NCBI GenBank assembly: GCA_949987565.1
Contig: OX465104.1
Coordinates: 25,445,757 to 25,509,756 of the forward strand
DNA from: Luidia sarsii
Taxonomy: Eukaryota; Echinodermata; Asteroidea; Paxillosida; Luidiidae
Direction: 5' to 3'
DNA: 64,000 nucleotides
Under the pieces are notes generated by a model. The model did no database searches and had not been told where the DNA came from. It saw nothing but the letters and a program-made list of their open reading frames with translations. The position numbers and the translations under genes are program-made. This document shows, piece by piece, positions 20,255-31,649 of the stretch (position 1 is its first letter; each line of letters begins with the position of its first letter).

Positions 20255-21760
20255 CATTGCTGTTCAAGTTCTTGTCAGGAAATCAGGCCGGGCCAATGGC
20301 TGGTAGATTCACCACCTTCATCTTTGCATTTGTTGAACCAAACTTTGCCTCCTGCGGAGGACAGGAAAATCAAACAGAATACACTGTTATGATGAAGGCA
20401 GAGGTAAAAGCAGAGAGGCAAAGACAGATAAAGAGACTGAGGTGGAGGCAGAGGAAGAGGCAGAGAGAGGCAGTGGCCGAGGCAGAAGCAGAGGCAGAGG
20501 CAGAGGCAGAGGCAGAGGTAGAGGCAGAGGCAGAGGCAGAGATAGAGACATAAACCTTAGAAACGCATACACAATTTTGTCAGCTCATTGCTGCTCAAGT
20601 TCTTGTCTGGAGGCAGAGGCAAAGAAGGACGCAAAGACAAAGACAGAGACAGAGGCAGAGAGAGGCAGTGGCCGAGGCAGAAGCAGAGGCAGAGGCGGAG
20701 GAAGAGGCAGAGACAGAGACACACAACTTAGAAATGCATACCAAATTGGTCAGCTCATTGTTGCTCAAGTTCTTGTCAGGAGGACAGGTAAATCAAACAC
20801 AATACACTGTTATGATGAAGGCAGAGGTAAAAGCAGAGAGGCAAAGACAGAGAATGAGACTGAGGTGGAGGCAAAGGCAATGGCAGAGGCAGAGGCAGAG
20901 ACAGAGGAAGAGGCAGAGACTGAGGCAGAGGAAGTGGCAGAGGCAGAGGCAGAGGCAGTGGCAGAGATAGAGACATAAAACTTAGAAACGCATACCAATT
21001 TTGTCAGCTCATTGCTGCTCAAGTTCTTGTCAGGAAATCAGGCCGGGTCAATGTCTGGTAGTTTCATCACCTTATCTTACATTCATTGGACCAAGATTTG
21101 CCTCCTGTGGGCAGGAAAAACAAACTCAATACACTGTTATGATGAAAAAAGAGGTGAAAGCAGAGAGAGAAAGACAGAAGCTGAGAGAGAGAGAGAGGCA
21201 AAGACAGAGACAGAGGCAGAGACAGAGGCAGAGACAGAGGCAGAGGCAGAGGCGGAGGCAGAGGCAGAGGCAGAGACACACAACTTAGAAATGCATACCA
21301 AATTTGTCAGCTCATCATTGCTGTTCAAGTTCTTGTCAGGAAATCAGGCTGGGCCAATGTCTGAGAGTTTCATTTGTTGGACCAAACTTTGCCTCCTGCG
21401 GGCAGGAAAATCAAACACAATACACTCTTCTGATGAAGGCAGAGGTAAAAGCAGAGAGGCAAAGACAGAGACAGAGTCTGAGTGTGAGGCTGAGGCAGAG
21501 AGAGGTAGAGGCAGAGGCAGAGGCAGAGAGAGGCGGAGGCAGAAGCACAGGCAGAGGCAGAGGCAGAGACACACAACTTAGAAATGCATACCAAATTTGT
21601 CAGCTCATCATTGCTGTTCAAGTTCTTGTCAGGAAATCAGGCTGGGCCAATGTCTGGTAGTTTCATCACCTTCATCTTGCATTTGTTGGACCAAACTTTG
21701 CCCCCTGCGGGCAGGAGAAACAAACAATACGGTGTTATGATGAAGGCAAAGGTAAAAGTA
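20255..21760. repeat. Second tandem series of modules and purine arrays
   Basis: Module starts at 20255, 20588 (truncated at the same point as 18027), 20757, 21011, 21317 and 21610. Offsets from the first series are about 2561, 2561, 2572, 2492 and 2436 bp, so the series at 17694-19000 was duplicated as a block and then changed by array length only. Confidence 0.85.
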
Positions 21761-21771
21761 GAAAGGCAAAG

Positions 21772-24700
21772 GCAGAGACAGGGACAGGGGCAGGGGCAGG
21801 GGCAGGGGCAGAGACAGGGGCAGGGGCAGAGGCAGAGGCAGAGACCGGGGCAGGGGCAGGGGCAGGGGCAGGGGCAGGGGCAGGGGCAGGGGCAGGGGCA
21901 GGGGCAGGGGCAGAGACAGGGACAGATGCAGGGGCAGAGACAGGGACAGGGGCAGGGGCAGGGGCAGGGGCAGAGACAGGGACAGGTGCAGGGGCAGAGA
22001 CAGGGGCAGAGACAGGGGCAGAGACAGGGGCAGAGACAGGGACAGGGGCAGGGGCAGAGACAGGGGCAGGGGCAGGGGCAGGGACAGGGGCAGGGGCAGG
22101 GGCAGAGACAGGGGCAGAGACAGGGGCAGAGACAGGGGCAGAGACAGGGGCAGGGGCAGAGACAGGGGCAGGGGCAGAGACAGGGGCAGAGACAGGGGCA
22201 GAGACAGGGGCAGAGACAGGGGCAGGGGCAGAGACAGGGGCAGGGGCAGAGACAGGGGCAGAGACAGGGGCAGAGACAGGGGCAGGGGCAGGGGCAGGGG
22301 CAGAGACAGGGGCAGAGACAGGGGCAGAGACAGGGGCAGAGACAGGGGCAGGGGCAGAGACAGGGGCAGAGACAGGGGCAGAGACAGGGGCAGAGACAGG
22401 GGCAGAGACAGGGGCAGAGACAGGGGCAGAGACAGGGGCAGAGACAGGGGCAGAGACAGGGGCAGAGACAGGGGCAGAGACAGGGGCAGAGACAGGGGCA
22501 GGGACAGGGACAGGGGCAGGGGCAGGGGCAGGGGCAGGGGCAGGGGCAGAGACAGGGACAGGTGCAGGGGCAGAGACAGGGACAGAGACAGGGACAGGGG
22601 CAGGGGCAGAGACAGGGGCAGAGACAGGGGCAGAGACAGGGGCAGAGACAGGGACAGGGGCAGAGGCAGGGGCAGGGGCAGGGACAGGGGCAGGGGCAGG
22701 GGCAGGGGCAGAGACAGGGGCAGAGACAGGGGCAGAGACAGGGGCAGAGACAGGGACAGAGACAGGGACAGGGGCAGGGGCAGAGACAGGGACAGGTGCA
22801 GGGGCAGATACAGGGGCAGAGACAGGGGCAGGGGCAGGGGCAGGGGCAGAGACAGGGGCAGAGACAGGGACAGGGGCAGGGGCAGAGACAGGGGCAGAGA
22901 CAGGGACAGGGGCAGGGGCAGGGGCAGGGGCAGAGACAGGGGCAGAGACAGGGGCAGAGACAGGGGCAGAGACAGGGACAGGTGCAGGGGCAGAGACAGG
23001 GGCAGAGACAGGGACAGGGGCAGGGGCAGAGACAGGGACAGGTGCAGGGGCAGAGACAGGGGCAGGGACAGGGGCAGGGGCAGGGGCAGGGGCAGAGACA
23101 GGGACAGGTGCAGGGGCAGAGACAGGGGCAGAGACAGGGACAGGGGCAGGGGCAGAGACAGGGGCAGAGACAGGGGCAGAGACAGGGGCAGAGACAGGGG
23201 CAGAGACAGGGGCAGAGACAGGGGCAGAGACAGGGACAGGGGCAGGGGCAGAGACAGGGGCAGGGGCAGGGACAGGGGCAGGGGCAGGGGCAGAGACAGG
23301 GGCAGAGACAGGGACAGGGGCAGGGGCAGGGGCAGGGGCAGAGACAGGGGCAGAGACAGGGACAGGGGCAGGGGCAGAGACAGGGGCAGAGACAGGGGCA
23401 GAGACAGGGACAGGGGCAGGGGCAGAGACAGGGGCAGAGACAGGGGCAGAGACAGGGACAGGGGCAGGGGCAGAGACAGGGGCAGAGACAGGGGCAGAGA
23501 CAGGGGCAGAGACAGGGGCAGAGACAGGGGCAGAGACAGGGACAGGGGCAGGGGCAGAGACAGGGGCAGGGGCAGGGACAGGGGCAGGGGCAGGGGCAGG
23601 GGCAGAGACAGGGGCAGAGACAGGGACAGGGGCAGGGGCAGGGGCAGGGGCAGAGACAGGGGCAGAGACAGGGGCAGAGACAGGGGCAGAGACAGGGGCA
23701 GAGACAGGGGCAGAGACAGGGACAGGGGCAGGGGCAGGGACAGGGGCAGGGGCAGAGACAGGGGCAGGGGCAGAGACAGGGGCAGGGGCAGGGACAGGGG
23801 CAGGGACAGGGGCAGAGACAGGGGCAGAGACAGGGACAGGGGCAGGGGCAGGGGCAGGGGCAGAGACAGGGGCAGAGACAGGGGCAGAGACAGGGGCAGA
23901 GACAGGGACAGGGGCAGGGGCAGAGACAGGGGCAGGGGCAGGGACAGGGGCAGGGGCAGGGGCAGAGACAGGGGCAGAGACAGGGACAGGGGCAGGGGCA
24001 GGGGCAGGGGCAGAGACAGGGGCAGAGACAGGGACAGGGGCAGGGGCAGAGACAGGGGCAGAGACAGGGGCAGAGACAGGGACAGGGGCAGGGGCAGAGA
24101 CAGGGGCAGAGACAGGGGCAGAGACAGGGACAGGGGCAGGGGCAGAGACAGGGGCAGAGACAGGGGCAGAGACAGGGGCAGAGACAGGGGCAGAGACAGG
24201 GGCAGAGACAGGGACAGGGGCAGGGGCAGAGACAGGGGCAGGGGCAGGGACAGGGGCAGGGGCAGGGGCAGAGACAGGGGCAGAGACAGGGACAGGGGCA
24301 GGGGCAGGGGCAGGGGCAGAGACAGGGGCAGAGACAGGGACAGGGGCAGGGGCAGAGACAGGGGCAGAGACAGGGACAGGGGCAGGGGCAGGGGCAGGGG
24401 CAGAGACAGGGGCAGAGACAGGGGCAGAGACAGGGGCAGAGACAGGGACAGGTGCAGGGGCAGAGACAGGGGCAGAGACAGGGACAGGGGCAGGGGCAGA
24501 GACAGGGGCAGGGGCAGGGACAGGGGCAGGGGCAGGGGCAGAGACAGGGGCAGAGACAGGGACAGGGGCAGGGGCAGGGGCAGGGGCAGAGACAGGGGCA
24601 GAGACAGGGACAGGGGCAGGGGCAGAGACAGGGGCAGAGACAGGGACAGGGGCAGGGGCAGGGGCAGGGGCAGAGACAGGGGCAGAGACAGGGGCAGAGA

Positions 24701-25190
24701 CAGGGGCAGAGACAGGGACAGGTGCAGGGGCAGAGACAGGGGCAGAGACAGGGACAGGGGCAGGGGCAGAGACAGGGACAGGTGCAGGGGCAGAGACAGG
24801 GGCAGGGACAGGGGCAGGGGCAGGGGCAGGGGCAGAGACAGGGACAGGTGCAGGGGCAGAGACAGGGGCAGAGACAGGGACAGGGGCAGGGGCAGAGACA
24901 GGGGCAGAGACAGGGGCAGAGACAGGGGCAGAGACAGGGGCAGAGACAGGGGCAGAGACAGGGGCAGAGACAGGGGCAGAGACAGGGACAGGGGCAGGGG
25001 CAGAGACAGGGGCAGGGGCAGGGACAGGGGCAGGGGCAGGGGCAGAGACAGGGGCAGAGACAGGGGCAGAGACAGGGGCAGGGGCAGGGGCAGAGACAGG
25101 GGCAGGGGCGGAGACAGAGGCAGGGGCAGGGGCAGGGGCAGAGACAGTGGCAGGGGCAGGGGCAGAGACAGGGGCAGGGGCAGGGGCATC
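21772..25190. repeat. 3.4-kb G-rich array of GGGGCA and GAGACA hexamers
   Basis: Alternating GGGGCA, GAGACA and occasional GGGACA or GGTGCA hexamers without interruption. The plus strand is open for 1205 codons as a Gly-Gln-Arg repeat, and two minus frames are open as Leu-Pro-Ser and Ala-Pro-Val repeats, which shows the openness comes from the 6-bp period. Long runs of GGGGC on one strand can form G-quadruplexes and three-stranded structures (known behaviour of such sequences; not shown here). Several 200-600-bp segments recur with the same order of variants, for example around 22780-23120 and 24430-24870. Confidence 0.95.
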
Positions 25191-25199
25191 AGAAACGAT

Positions 25200-25845
25200 A
25201 GAAGACATACAAATCAGTGTATATCTTTTAACACAATGATGGAGAGTTGGAAAGTGATTGGAATATCCAAATACAGTGTTTTCTCAGTCATTAGGAAAAA
25301 CGAGGCTTTGTACTTGGAGCGGGAGTTATATCAGTCTAGCAGAGGGAATGGAGAAGGGACTATCTCAACTCAGGAGGAACATGATGCACCAGATACATGT
25401 AGATTGGGAAATTGCAGTACTGCCAGAGAGGGTAGAGTTGGGTTGTTCACTCAGCTGTGCCACTGGTGAGTGCGCCATGAGAGAGCCAGCAGCCAGGCTA
25501 GTGCCAAAGGTACAGATCCCATAGGGGAGCTGAGTGAGGGAAATTAAGGATGGGAGAGGGTGAGCAGCCCATGGTATGCATGACCACTTAGGACAAGATC
25601 TGGAAGACTGTCTGCCAGGTTATCACCCATGAAGATAGCTCGAGTCTTGGGAACTGCACTGTGTTGGTAAATCTGTAGGAGCTCAAAGACAGCTCAAAGA
25701 CAGCAAACCACTGATCCATGCCGGATGGTGACATCTGCTTCCTACCAATTGACAGTCTCAATCCTGAGTGCAAGTGAGCTCCACAATGCGAAGCAGATCT
25801 TACCCCCAGAAAAGGATTAGAGAGGACAAATATAGGAAAGACTGG
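25200..25845. other. Unique-looking DNA with one dispersed repeat
   Basis: No gene recognised. The segment 25385-25530 resembles, in opposite orientation, 33205-33370 (see that entry). The remainder has no signature. Confidence 0.4.
25385..25530 (+). repeat. Dispersed repeat, partner of 33205-33370
   Basis: The plus frame reads 'GNCSTAREGRVGLFTQLCHW' and, after a stop, 'VRHERASSQASAKGTD'. The reverse strand of 33205-33370 reads 'GDCGTVGEDGVGMLTQVCHR' and 'YVRCAKASSQDGAMGTE'. The DNA blocks are also alike ('CACTCAGCTGTGCCACTGGT' against 'CACTCAGGTGTGTCACCGGT'). A diverged pair of the same repeat; the family is not identified. Confidence 0.5.
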
Positions 25846-26560
25846 CAAGAACCTTTGGGTGACCCTGAAACAAAGATAAAATCCTCCTCACAGGACAACT
25901 GGCAAAGGTAGGGGTCACAAAGCCAGGCAGAAACCAAGGAAAGATTTTCCCCAGGAAGGAATTAAGTTGAAGAGAAGATGAAGATGTAAACATAATTGAA
26001 TGTAGGTCTGACTCAAGAAAAGTGATGAAAATGTAAGAGAAATATAGATGGAAGACTAGCAAGAAACTTTGTAATCTCGAAGAAAGGATTAAAACCTCCT
26101 CACGTGACTAGTGGCAGTGGCGGGAGTCAAGTTGGGAAAAACCTTCCTTCATAGATATGCATGCAATGTGAGTTTGTCTTGAAGGGAATGAACTAAGAAG
26201 GTTTTGCCCTACTCAACATGTAAATTGCACACTGAGTCTGAGTCAGAGTAATGGAAACAGAGTTGAAGAGAAAAAAATGAAGGAGATTTTAAATAGTTCT
26301 GAGAGCACATCTGATTCAAGATGAGAGATGAGGAACAGAGGAAGAATACATGGTAAAACCTGGCAAGAACCTTAAAGCTTGATCTTCAAACAAGGATAAG
26401 AAACATCTTCCCATGATCAGTGGCAAAGATGGGAGTCATGAGGTCTAGGGGGGGAACGACTTTCCTTCCCCTAAAGATGCCAGGCGAGACAGACAAAAAG
26501 GTCTGCCTTGAGACAAAAATAAGGACAGGAATCAGAAACAGCAGCAGTAGTGTCGGCCTT
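25846..26560. repeat. Diverged tandem repeat, three copies
   Basis: 'CAAGAACCTTTGGGTGAC' (25846), 'CAAGAAACTTTGTAATC' (26060) and 'CAAGAACCTTAAAGC' (26364) each start a block with 'AAA(A)CCTCCTCAC', 'GTGGCARNGRYGGGAGTCA' and 'TTTTCCCC/CCTTCCTTC' at similar distances. Spacing is 214 and 304 bp. Heavily diverged, so old. Confidence 0.55.
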
Positions 26561-27468
26561 TTGTGGGCAGTAAGAGAGCAAGAAGCTGAAGCAACAAGGT
26601 TGGCCCAGACTCTTTCCACTTCCACTTGCTGTGATATTTTATTGGGTTTGTTTTTTTCTGGGAAGGTGAGTTGTGTACTTTGTAGCATACAGCGTATCGG
26701 GAATTGCTCTTGGACAGGCGTGAGACATTAGAAGAGTTGAAGCCAAACAATTGGCAAGAATTGAACGGACAGACTTGGCTGCCAAGAGTGGGTGAACACA
26801 ATGCCGTCATTGCTTGAACAATCTCTTAAAGGAAAGATGAAAACAGCAGACCTAGAAAAGACCCTACCCAGCCCCTTGGAGTGATTTGTGGGAGAGGTTT
26901 TGCTCTGACTTTTAGAGACCAAATACAGGCAGACTGCTTTAGACCTTTGCTTCATCTGTGGAAAGACGGGAAGTTCTGACATCAGCCTATGCTTCTTCAT
27001 TGTGGTATTCATCCTCAAGAGCATCACTGTCTCTGGTTTGCTCTAAAAGCAAAGTGATGATAATCGAGATGAACAATAAACCAAGTTAATTGCTCCCCCA
27101 GACCCCCACCCCACCAAAAAAAATCCCAGTTATTGCAAACATTGAAATATTAGATGGTAGCATTTTGTAAGGCAAAGGATACTGCACAGAAATTTAAAGC
27201 AGCCCATTGCAACAGGAGTGTCAGTTCTGACAGACATGTAACTCTGTAATTAAGTACCTATAATTTTCAAAACTAAAGAATAAAAATTGAGGCATGAACT
27301 TTTGTAGTTACAACTGCTTCATTAGATGTACTTAAGCAGCTGTAGCTAAAGAAAGCTCATATCTCATTTGTGATTTTTGTGTGCTACCACCCAGTATGTT
27401 TAAGCTTCTTGAAAATTAACATGGCTACATATCTCATTGCAAACACTGAATAAACACTGCCTTCTGTA
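26561..27468. other. Unassigned DNA
   Basis: No repeat family or coding segment recognised. Short open frames on both strands (up to about 100 codons) lack any domain signature. A C-rich/A-rich junction 'CCCCCACCCCACCAAAAAAA' lies at about 27105-27125. Confidence 0.35.
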
Positions 27469-27745
27469 GTAGTAGTAGTAGTGGGTTTTATGGCACTTCC
27501 GGCAGACTATGTGCCCTTTGTGCCATCAAGGGTAGAGTGGCATGACAATGGGGAATGCAGTGAGGGGTGGGGAGGGGTACCAGCGATCCTCGGACCATGC
27601 TGCGCCACTAGTGTCCCGAGAGGTCGAGCCGTGTACCTTGCAATTTAAGAGCCCGGGCTCCGCCGGCTGGTTTGCAGGCTCGCAACACCTCTCGGGTGAT
27701 GGCGTGTGACGCAGTGATCCGCCAATCACCAGTAGTCCCTCCCCC
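27469..27745 (-). mobile_element. Dispersed non-coding element ending in an (ACT)n tail
   Basis: On the minus strand the element ends 'GCCATAAAACCCACTACTAC' followed by more ACT units (plus strand 27468-27482, TAGTAGTAGTAG). The body is GC-richer than its surroundings and lacks a coding frame. A simple-sequence 3' tail on a short non-coding body is typical of a SINE or a LINE 3' end. The 5' end at about 27745 is a guess. Confidence 0.4.
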
Positions 27746-28039
27746 TAAATATAATGGTCAAAACTAAAGCAGCAGCACTGAATAATCGGAGGAGCATATC
27801 ATTGAAGTCTATAATTTGCAATTTTGTATGAATTTGATGATCTCGTAATGGTGTTCTTTGGATCCTTTTGAGTAGAAGGGTCAGAGGAATTAGCTCATCT
27901 GAAAACATAGACCATTTCACTGATCATTTTTTTTCATTCATATCATGGCAGCCAGGCCCTCCTTATCTAACAGTAACAGTGAGTATACATTTGTTTTACT
28001 TGGCAACAAACCCTAGTTTCTCTTCACTTTTCAATGGTA
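27746..28039. other. Unassigned DNA
   Basis: Nothing recognised. Confidence 0.3.
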
Positions 28040-28220
28040 TGTGACGGCACAGCTTCCACACATTCATGGTGGTGTGGAACAGTGTTGAGGGCTCAGTTTG
28101 CAATACAGCCTGACCAGTGATTACACCTTCAGATAATTATGAAGTTGTTTTATTTGCACACTGTTCAGAAAGTGTGTATGCTCCAAATTCAAGCCTTTTG
28201 CATTGCATGATGATCTTGTT
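28040..28220. repeat. Left flank repeat of the 107-bp array
   Basis: 'CAGATAATTATGAAGTTGTT' at about 28131 recurs at 28949 on the far side of the 107-bp array, with neighbouring matches ('ACAGCCTGACCAGTGATTAC' against 'ACAGCCAGACCAGCATTTAC'). The array is bracketed by two diverged copies of the same DNA. Confidence 0.6.
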
Positions 28221-28253
28221 TTCACAGACCAGACAGGAGCCTTTGTAGGGTAC

Positions 28254-28880
28254 ACGGGCCCATACTATGGGAAGGCCAGCCCTAGTCCCTTGACTGCATG
28301 GTCTCAGCTAACCAGCACTCATCTTCCTGCAATACAGGCAGACTAATGCTGATTTTGTTCAGAGGCACATACTATGGGAAGGCCAGCCCTAGTCCCTTGA
28401 CTGCATGGTCTCAGCTATCCAGCACTCATCTTCCTGCAATACAGGCAGACTAATGCTGATTTTGTTCTGAGGCACATACTATGGGAAGGCCAGCCCTAGT
28501 CCCTTGACTGCATGGTCTCAGCTAACCAGCACTCATCTTCCTGCAATACAGGCAGACTAATGCTGATTTTGTTCAGAGGCACATACTATGGGAAGGCCAG
28601 CCTTAGTCCCTTGACTGCATGGTCTCAGCTAACCAGCACTCATATTCCTGCAATACAGGCAGACTAATGCTGATTTTGTTCCAAGGCAAATACTATGGGA
28701 AGGCCAGCCCTAGTCCCTTGACTACATGGTCTCAGCTAACCAGCACTCATCTTCCTGCAATACAGGCAGACTAATGCTGATTTTGTTCTGAGGCATGTAC
28801 TATGGGAAGGCCAGCCTTAGTCCCTTGACTGCATAACCTCAGATAAACAGCACCAATCTTCCTGCAATATGGGCAAAGCT
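28254..28880. repeat. 107-bp tandem repeat, about six copies
   Basis: 'CATACTATGGGAAGGCCAGC' begins copies at 28261, 28368, 28475, 28582, 28689 and 28796, exactly 107 bp apart. Each unit also has 'CCTTGACTGCATGGTCTCAG' and 'CAATACAGGCAGACTAATGC'. Copies differ by a few bases; the last is more diverged and incomplete. No coding frame. Confidence 0.92.
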
Positions 28881-28889
28881 GATTATGTA

Positions 28890-29010
28890 TTGAGGGGAAC
28901 AGTTCTGGGGACATCCTTTTCATACAGCCAGACCAGCATTTACATCTTCAGATAATTATGAAGTTGTTTTCTATGCAGGCTGTCCAGACAGACTCAGGCC
29001 TTGTGTTCCC
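28890..29010. repeat. Right flank repeat of the 107-bp array
   Basis: Diverged copy of 28040-28220, containing 'CAGATAATTATGAAGTTGTT' and 'GTCCAGACAGACTCAGG'. Confidence 0.55.
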
Positions 29011-30039
29011 ATTTCAAGCAAGGCCCCTTGAGGTACAAGTCAGGGTAGGTCAGCTCCAGTCACTTGACTGCAAGATGTCAGCTCCACAAAGGCTTTCTCG
29101 GAGCTAATTAATGCAGCGAGGCACTCATGAATTTGCGAACCTTTGTAAGGTAACACTTTCTTGAACAATCTTTCACTCATCACTGACATGCATACTCCCC
29201 TGGGACAGTATTAGTTACTATCACTGACAGTGTTGCCATCATCTAAGTGCACATCCAAGTACAGAGAAACTTGTAGCAGTATGAATAGTTTATAATGAAA
29301 TAAACCTCATCCACTTTTTTAGTTGATGATTTGGGTTACACCATCAATATAAAGGTTTCCCTGTGATTTACCAATGGATTTCTTTGGTCTTTAGTTGGCA
29401 CTGCCGTTCATGTTAGTTTGTAGGGCCTGGCATTTTTATCCTGGAGAAATCTTGCCCAAAAGGCAACTGGTCTGTTTTGGTTTTTCATGTTTCTTCCTTT
29501 GAGATTCAGGGTTGGGCACTACTTTTAAAAAAAATATATACTTAATTAGAAATTCAGCCAACACAAGACTAATGTGAAGTAAACAAGACATGGCCTACTT
29601 CCTTTTTCCTTCCTTTAACCCATATCCATAGAGTTACGGGATTTCCCGTAGGACGCTGAAAAGCTACAAACTGCGAACTACATGAAATTCCGTGGTCTAT
29701 TCTTAAATTTGTGAACATGATGGTGTTATGCCAATCACTGTTCTGTTGATATGGTTTATGATATTTTAGATTTTCTTGTATCATAATCAAGTAAATTTCA
29801 TACTCTTTTCACTGGTATAAAGTTTGCTTGGGTTTTATGTTTTGGAAAAGCTGTCATTGACAATTTTCTCTTGTAATGCACGTTGTTGTTTTTTGTTAGT
29901 GTGATAGGGGCTTAGTCAGGAACACTGTTTATGTGCTGTGACCAGTCTGGCGGATATGGGTTCCTTTCAAATTCATGCAATTGCACCACAAGCTCATTGT
30001 TTTCTCCATGTGGGGAGGATACACCTTTTTAACTTTTTA
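29011..30039. other. Unassigned AT-rich DNA
   Basis: No gene, repeat or RNA recognised. Short frames of up to 73 codons are not supported by any signature. Confidence 0.35.
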
Positions 30040-30154
30040 AATTTTGGTTGGATGCATTTGGGCCATTACAAATAAGAAATTGCCCAAGCAGAGGCGCTAC
30101 AGTGCTAGTGCTGCTCAGTGCTTTTCCCCACTGCCTGCCAGAATGAAACACGAT

Positions 30155-30230
30155 CAGCTCAGGCAGGATTTGAACCTGTACCTCCTGCTTTCTATGGAGG
30201 AGCAGTCTTACCCACTTGACCACTGAGCTG
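30155..30230 (-). repeat. tRNA-like sequence with perfect acceptor stem (tRNA-derived repeat)
   Basis: On the minus strand CAGCTCA (30224-30230) pairs fully with TGAGCTG (30155-30161). 'CAGGTTCAAATCCTG' is a perfect T-arm and B box. The anticodon-arm region 'CTGCT...AGCAG' has an 11-base loop, too large for a working tRNA. Probably the head of a tRNA-derived SINE; flanking DNA to about 30040 may belong to it. Confidence 0.55.
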
Positions 30231-30732
30231 CTCAAGGTCATGCAGGCAATCGGGAAAAGCACCGCACCAGAATGCTTGTGGCCAATCCGGGTGCTGCTAC
30301 TGTTTTTATTTTCTTAAAATGAAGTTTATGTACAAGGAAAACAAGCATGTGCATGCATGAATTTTGCATGCATGCTGAATCAGTATTGTTATAAAACTAA
30401 ATGTGTCTACCTTTTTGTGGTTAAAATCCTTGATTAAACAAATAAAATGGTCGCTGGGCATCTTTTGGTCTTAATGTGACGTCACGCAAGATTAAGAGGG
30501 ATTTTTTGTTTGGGGGGGGGGTGACTAACTGACCATGGATTGTTTTGTTTACATTTGGGGGCAAAATTAGGCACGGAAATACAAAACAAAACATAATTCT
30601 TCTTTTGATTATGTAGTCAACATTAATATAAGAAAAGTTGTAGCTCTTTTTAAAATCCTATTTCTGTATACATTTAAAATACACAAGATTCCAGACATGG
30701 TATCTTTTGAAAGTTTTTGTAAGAAGACTTCT
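30231..30732. other. Unassigned AT-rich DNA
   Basis: Nothing recognised apart from a 9-base G run near 30512-30520. Confidence 0.3.
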
Positions 30733-31390
30733 GGGCTGATAAAGGCCTGGCTTAATTTTCCACAATTATTGAACATGCACCAACATTACTCGGATGCATC
30801 ATTCCCCCCCCCCCCAAAAAAAAAATCAAAAAAAAATCTTGCCATTCTGAAGCTTGCATCAAATTTAACGCCACCTCACATAATACTACGACTAAGCCCA
30901 AGAGACTGAAATGAATCGTTGACACTTGCCTTGACTACTCCTCACCAAATAGGCGCATTAAGGCCAACCTACCACCAAGTGGGGCTGGTCCGCACTTCCT
31001 TTTCAGATCAAGTACTCTCAAGTGTCATGTTCACGATACTCAATATTTGTAAGATGAAATCTTAACTTCCCCTTCCCAACTGATAAAAGCCTGGCTTTTC
31101 CACAATTATTGAACATGTACCAAAATTACCCAGATGCATCATTTCAAACCAAACAAATCTCGCATTCTGAAGCTTACATCAAGCCAACAATTCTATGGTA
31201 AATGCCACCACACAAAATATTGTGACCAAGCCCAAAAGACTCAAATTAGTTATTGACACTTGCCTTGACTACTCCTCACCAAATAGGCGCATTAAGGCCA
31301 ACCTACCACCAAGTGGGGCTGGTCCGCACTTCCTATTCAGATCAAGTGCTCTTAAGTGTCATGTTCACGATACTCAATCAATGTGACATT
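30733..31390. repeat. Tandem duplication, two copies of about 335-345 bp
   Basis: 'TTCCACAATTATTGAACATG' occurs in both halves (about 30757 and 31098). 'CACTTGCCTTGACTACTCCT' is at 30923 and 31257. The stretch from 'CCTCACCAAATAGGCGC' to 'CATGTTCACGATACTCAAT' is nearly identical. Copy 1 carries a C-run/A-run insertion at 30806-30835. Confidence 0.85.
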
Positions 31391-31649
31391 CACCAGTTAC
31401 AATATGGTCTCCAGTTAGCAGTGTGACACATTTTCTAATGGTTACACTCATTGCCACAGGGATGCAATATGCACATCACCTCTTTATAAATGACACAGCC
31501 CTCAGGATTTTAACAAGAGAGTTGCTTGACTGCTTCAGAATGGCGTGCAAATACAAAAGATAGGAATAGCTGAAAACATTTTAACCAAGAACGGGAATTT
31601 GGCACATCATTAAGTCAAAGGAATACCACAATGAAGAAGAGTTTGTTAA

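Noticed and set aside
21584..25201. 1205-codon plus frame (Gly-Gln-Arg repeat) and two antisense frames of about 1160-1190 codons as giant proteins
   Set aside because: All arise from a 6-bp repeat with no stop; the openness is equal on both strands and in several frames, and there is no non-repetitive coding part, promoter or splice evidence.
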